From positions 1 to 17,240 of the forward strand of contig JAHHSP010000016.1 in the NCBI GenBank assembly GCA_020025115.1: 17,240 nucleotides of DNA, given 5' to 3'. A program made the translations under genes and the position numbers. This DNA comes from Collinsella sp. GTDB lineage: Bacteria > Actinomycetota > Coriobacteriia > Coriobacteriales > Coriobacteriaceae. Below are positions 14,414 through 17,240 of this stretch, piece after piece (positions within the stretch are counted from its first letter, which is position 1; the number at the start of each line of letters is the position of its first letter). The notes below the pieces were generated by a model. That model saw only the letters and a list, made by a program, of their open reading frames with translations. It had not been told where the DNA came from and ran no database searches.

Positions 14414-16027
14414 TTAGAACTCCACGTTGCCAAACTCGGACAGCCTGAGCTCCTTGTTGTGATCTGTGGCCCAATCGATGTTCCACGGGCTCGTAAACAG
14501 CAGCAACTTGCCGCCGCGCATGTCCTCGACGCGCAGCGTGTCACGCGTGAGGGAAAGCGCCGGGATATCGATCGTGCCGGGCTCGTTCACGATCCAGCGG
14601 ATGTCGGTATAGGGCAACGGCTGACGGCGCACCTCGACGTGGTACTCGCTCTTGAGGCGCTGTTCGAGTACCTCGAACTGCAAAGTGCCCACCACGCCCA
14701 CGATGACCGACTCCATACCGGCACCGAGCTCTCGGAAAATCTGGATGGCGCCCTCCTGGGCCAACTGCTCCATGCCCTTTACGAATTGCTTGCGCTTGAG
14801 CGTGTCGACCTGCGTGACGCGCGCGAAGAGCTCCGGCGCGAACGTGGGTATCCCCGCGAACTGCACCGGCTTTTTGCCCGTGCAGATGGTGTCGCCGATG
14901 GAGAAGATGCCCGGGTCGAACAGGCCCACGATATCGCCGGCATAGGCCTCGTCCACGATGGCGCGGTCATCGGCCATCATGGTCGTGCCGCAGGCCAGCT
15001 TGATCTTGCGGCCACCCTGAACATGCGTGGCATCCATGCCGCGCTCGAACTTGCCGGAGCAGATGCGCACGAAGGCGATGCGGTCGCGGTGGTTCTTATC
15101 CATGTTCGCCTGGATCTTGAAGACGAAACCGGAAAAATCCTCACGCGTGGGCTCCACGGACTCGCCGGTCAGCGCGTCGGTGTGAGGCCCGGGACCGGGG
15201 GCCAGCCGCAGGAAGTCCTTGAGGAAGGGCTCCACGCCGAAGTTGGTGAGCGCGGAACCGAAAAACACCGGGGAGAGCTTGCCCGTGAGCACCGCGTCGA
15301 GGTCGAACTCGGAATCGGCGCCGTCGAGAAGCTCGATGTCGTCCATCAGGTTGTCGTGGTTGTGCTCGCCAATCAGCTCGGTCAGCGCGGCGTCGCCGAG
15401 CGTCGCCTCGACCTCGCCCACCTTCTTGGTGCCGTTTGCGCGACCGTCGCCCTCGAACGCCAGGACCTTGCGGCTGGCTCGATCGAACACGCCGCGGAAA
15501 TCGCGGCCGTTACCGATGGGCCAATTCATGGGATAGGTGCGGATGCCGAGCACGTTCTCGACCTCTTCCATGAGGTCGAACGGATCGCGCGTCTCGCGGT
15601 CCATCTTGTTCACGAACGTGAAGATCGGGATGCCGCGCATGGCGCAGACGCGGAAGAGCTTCTTGGTCTGGGCCTCGACGCCCTTGGCGCCGTCGATCAC
15701 CATGACCGCGGCGTCGGCAGCCATGAGGGTACGGTAAGTGTCCTCGGAGAAGTCCTGGTGACCAGGGGTGTCCAGGATGTTCACGCAGCAGCCGCCGTAG
15801 GTGAATTGCAACACCGAGGAGGTGACGGAGATGCCGCGCTGCTTCTCGATGTCCATCCAGTCAGACACGGCGTGACGGGAGTTCTGCTTGCCCTTGACCG
15901 AACCGGCGGACTGGATGGTGCCGGTGTAGAGCAGGAGCTTCTCGGTGAGGGTGGTCTTGCCGGCGTCGGGGTGCGAGATGATCGCGAACGTGCGACGCGA
16001 GGAGATTTGCGGGGCGTAAGAGGCCAT
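14414..16027 (-). CDS. prfC: Peptide chain release factor 3 (RF3)
   Basis: The 537-residue GTPase removes RF1/RF2 from the ribosome after termination. The translational GTPase motifs are complete: P-loop SHPDAGKT (18-25), switch I EKQRGISVTSS (61-71), DTPGH (86-90) and NKMD (140-143). RF3-type features such as the SVKGKQNSRHAVSDWM segment (43-58) separate it from EF-G. Domains II and III follow to the C-terminus with no break. ATG 16027 fits RF3 length (about 530) and the MASYAPQISSRRTFAIISHP start; an AAAGGA lies 11 nt upstream, rather far, and the frame upstream of it is not RF3-like. A TACAAT -10 lies about 80 bp upstream. It is the first gene of the minus-strand run with the 525-residue protein and the Nudix hydrolase. 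Confidence 0.97.
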   Translation of the reverse strand: MASYAPQISSRRTFAIISHPDAGKTTLTEKLLLYTGTIQSAGSVKGKQNSRHAVSDWMDIEKQRGISVTSSVLQFTYGGCCVNILDTPGHQDFSEDTYRTLMAADAAVMVIDGAKGVEAQTKKLFRVCAMRGIPIFTFVNKMDRETRDPFDLMEEVENVLGIRTYPMNWPIGNGRDFRGVFDRASRKVLAFEGDGRANGTKKVGEVEATLGDAALTELIGEHNHDNLMDDIELLDGADSEFDLDAVLTGKLSPVFFGSALTNFGVEPFLKDFLRLAPGPGPHTDALTGESVEPTREDFSGFVFKIQANMDKNHRDRIAFVRICSGKFERGMDATHVQGGRKIKLACGTTMMADDRAIVDEAYAGDIVGLFDPGIFSIGDTICTGKKPVQFAGIPTFAPELFARVTQVDTLKRKQFVKGMEQLAQEGAIQIFRELGAGMESVIVGVVGTLQFEVLEQRLKSEYHVEVRRQPLPYTDIRWIVNEPGTIDIPALSLTRDTLRVEDMRGGKLLLFTSPWNIDWATDHNKELRLSEFGNVEF

Positions 16028-16103
16028 GGGCGCATGCGTCCTTTTCTGACGGAGCGGCGCGGGTCGGCGCGCCGGACGATGTGACGTGATTTGAACCGTA
16101 CGT

Positions 16104-16109
16104 ATTGTA
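16104..16109 (-). promoter_or_regulatory. Candidate prfC -10 element
   Basis: TACAAT on the minus strand, a near-consensus -10, 76 bp before the prfC ATG. The -35 at 17-bp spacing (16127-16132) is poor and lies inside the SulP terminator stem. Transcription would begin near 16097, just after that terminator, so prfC likely has its own start. Confidence 0.5.
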
Positions 16110-16121
16110 GCGGCAAGAAGA

Positions 16122-16153
16122 GCGCTCACCGAGGCGAAGGCCCCGACGAGCGC
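16122..16153 (-). terminator. Intrinsic terminator of the SulP transporter gene
   Basis: Read on the minus strand, a 14-bp stem (three G-U pairs) with a CUUC tetraloop forms from 16153-16140 and 16135-16122 and is followed at once by the pyrimidine-rich tail TCTTCTTG. This is the best terminator in the window. It lies 51 bp after the SulP stop and upstream of the prfC promoter. Confidence 0.7.
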
Positions 16154-16204
16154 ATTATGCAGCGGATTTTCACGCCGTCGGGCATGCGGGCGGCGCGATG
16201 GCCC

Positions 16205-17240
16205 CTACGCGTCCTCCCTGAGCAGCTCGCGAGCGTGGCGGATGGCGTCGTCGATGTTGCCGCGAAAGTGCTCGCGACCCACCTTCTCCACAAAGCCGGC
16301 GCGCTCCATCGTCCTCATGGGCTGCTCATTGGCATGTGAGATGATGAGCTGCACGCCGTTTTCGGCGCAATACTCGCGCAGGTTCTCAAGCGCGTTCATG
16401 GCCGATGAGTCGAGCGAGGGCACACCGCGCATGCGAATGATCAGGTACTTGGTGAACTCCTTCACCGAGATCTCGGCGATCTGGTCGGTCATACCGAAGA
16501 ACATGGGGCCGTTGATCTCGTACACGCGCACGCTGCGGGGGAGCTCGCGCAGGTGCGTGACCTCGGAATCCTCATCGCAATAGTACTTCCAACCGCGGAC
16601 CTCGGTCTCGTCGCTCAGGCGCTTCATGAGCAGGACGAGCGTGATCATCATGCCGATGCCGATGGCCATGACCAAGTCGAACACCACGGTGAGGAGGAAG
16701 GTGACCACGAGCACGGCCACATCGCTCTTGGGCGCGGTGCGCACCTGGTGCGCCACGGTACGCCAACCGGACATGTTGTAGGCCACCTGCAGCAAGATGG
16801 CGGCGATGCAGGGCATGGGGATGAGCGCCGCATACGGCATGAGGAACACCATCACGGCGAGCAGCACCGCGGCGTGGACCATGCCGGCGATGGGTGTGCG
16901 GCCCCCGGCCTTCACGTTGGCGGCGGTGCGGGCGATCGCGCCCGTGGCGGGAATGCCGCCGAACAGCACGGAACCGATATTGCCCACGCCCTGGGCGACG
17001 AGCTCCATGTTGGCGCGATGATGCGAGCTGATCATGGAATCGGCCACCACGCAGGAAAGCAGCGACTCGATGGCGGCGAGGATGGCGATGGTGAATCCGT
17101 TGGGCAACTGCTCGCGGAACAAATCGAAGCTCAGCTGAGGCAGATGCACCTGCGGTACGCCGGCGTTGATGGTGTAGAGGTCGCCGATGGTGTTCACGTT
17201 CATGCCCAGGCCGCCCACCATGGCGATGCCCACAAGCACC
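16205..17240 (-). CDS. SulP-family anion transporter with STAS domain, 5' part beyond window
   Basis: The frame is open to the window edge, so only the C-terminal ~345 residues are seen. SulP proteins carry sulfate, bicarbonate or dicarboxylates across the inner membrane. The visible part has the conserved core segment with AIESLLSCVVADSM, then NMELVAQGVGNIGSVLFGG and GAIARTAANVKAGGRTPIAG, several further hydrophobic helices, a short cytosolic stretch, and a STAS domain in the last ~110 residues with RGVPSLDSSAMNAL carrying the Asp-Ser-Ser of the anti-sigma-antagonist-like fold. The NxxxQGxGN and TGAIARTxxN motifs are characteristic. The substrate cannot be assigned from this half. The first GTG at the window edge (17239) is internal, not a start. 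The gene ends in an intrinsic terminator and is separate from prfC. Confidence 0.93.
   Translation of the reverse strand, partial: VLVGIAMVGGLGMNVNTIGDLYTINAGVPQVHLPQLSFDLFREQLPNGFTIAILAAIESLLSCVVADSMISSHHRANMELVAQGVGNIGSVLFGGIPATGAIARTAANVKAGGRTPIAGMVHAAVLLAVMVFLMPYAALIPMPCIAAILLQVAYNMSGWRTVAHQVRTAPKSDVAVLVVTFLLTVVFDLVMAIGIGMMITLVLLMKRLSDETEVRGWKYYCDEDSEVTHLRELPRSVRVYEINGPMFFGMTDQIAEISVKEFTKYLIIRMRGVPSLDSSAMNALENLREYCAENGVQLIISHANEQPMRTMERAGFVEKVGREHFRGNIDDAIRHARELLREDA

Noticed and set aside
14399..16084. 561-codon plus-strand open frame opposite prfC
   Set aside because: It is antisense to a complete, motif-rich RF3; no family resemblance of its own.

Overview
The window is high-GC bacterial DNA with densely packed genes, most of them on the minus strand. 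Gene content and the Ala/Arg/Gly-rich coding suggest a gut-associated actinobacterium, most likely of the class Coriobacteriia (Collinsella/Olsenella-like). That assignment is an inference from style and gene families; no rRNA or other marker is present. No tRNA, rRNA, insertion sequence, phage gene or CRISPR array was found.

Layout. (1) 1-2801, minus: the 5' 933 codons of a large secreted multi-domain glycosidase of the GH123/DUF4091 type, cut by the window edge. Behind it is a ~500 bp gene-free region with a candidate promoter and a perfect 12-bp inverted repeat. (2) 6088-3304, minus: a tight three-gene operon of coaX (type III pantothenate kinase), an unrecognised five-helix membrane protein, and an RsmJ-like 16S rRNA methyltransferase, the last two joined by an ATGA overlap. 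(3) 6204-7922, plus: an OPT-family oligopeptide transporter divergent from coaX. It converges on tex (10448-8016, minus) across a 23-bp GC-rich palindrome. (4) 10668-11883, plus: a low-molecular-weight protein tyrosine phosphatase coupled to a DUF554 membrane protein. (5) 16027-12067, minus: prfC (release factor 3), an unrecognised 525-residue protein with two C-terminal membrane helices, and a Nudix hydrolase with a divergent Nudix box. (6) 17240-16205, minus: the C-terminal part of a SulP/STAS anion transporter, cut by the window edge, followed by the best intrinsic terminator in the window.

Most of the window is housekeeping: CoA synthesis, ribosome modification, termination and transcription factors, and transporters. 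The parts most worth a second look are the glycosidase with its long leader and upstream dyad, the two unrecognised membrane proteins embedded in housekeeping operons, the divergent Nudix protein, and a 56-bp imperfect inverted repeat at 11972-12027 whose T-run/A-run order is opposite to a terminator. No clearly novel multi-gene system (defence, secretion, biosynthetic cluster) could be demonstrated.
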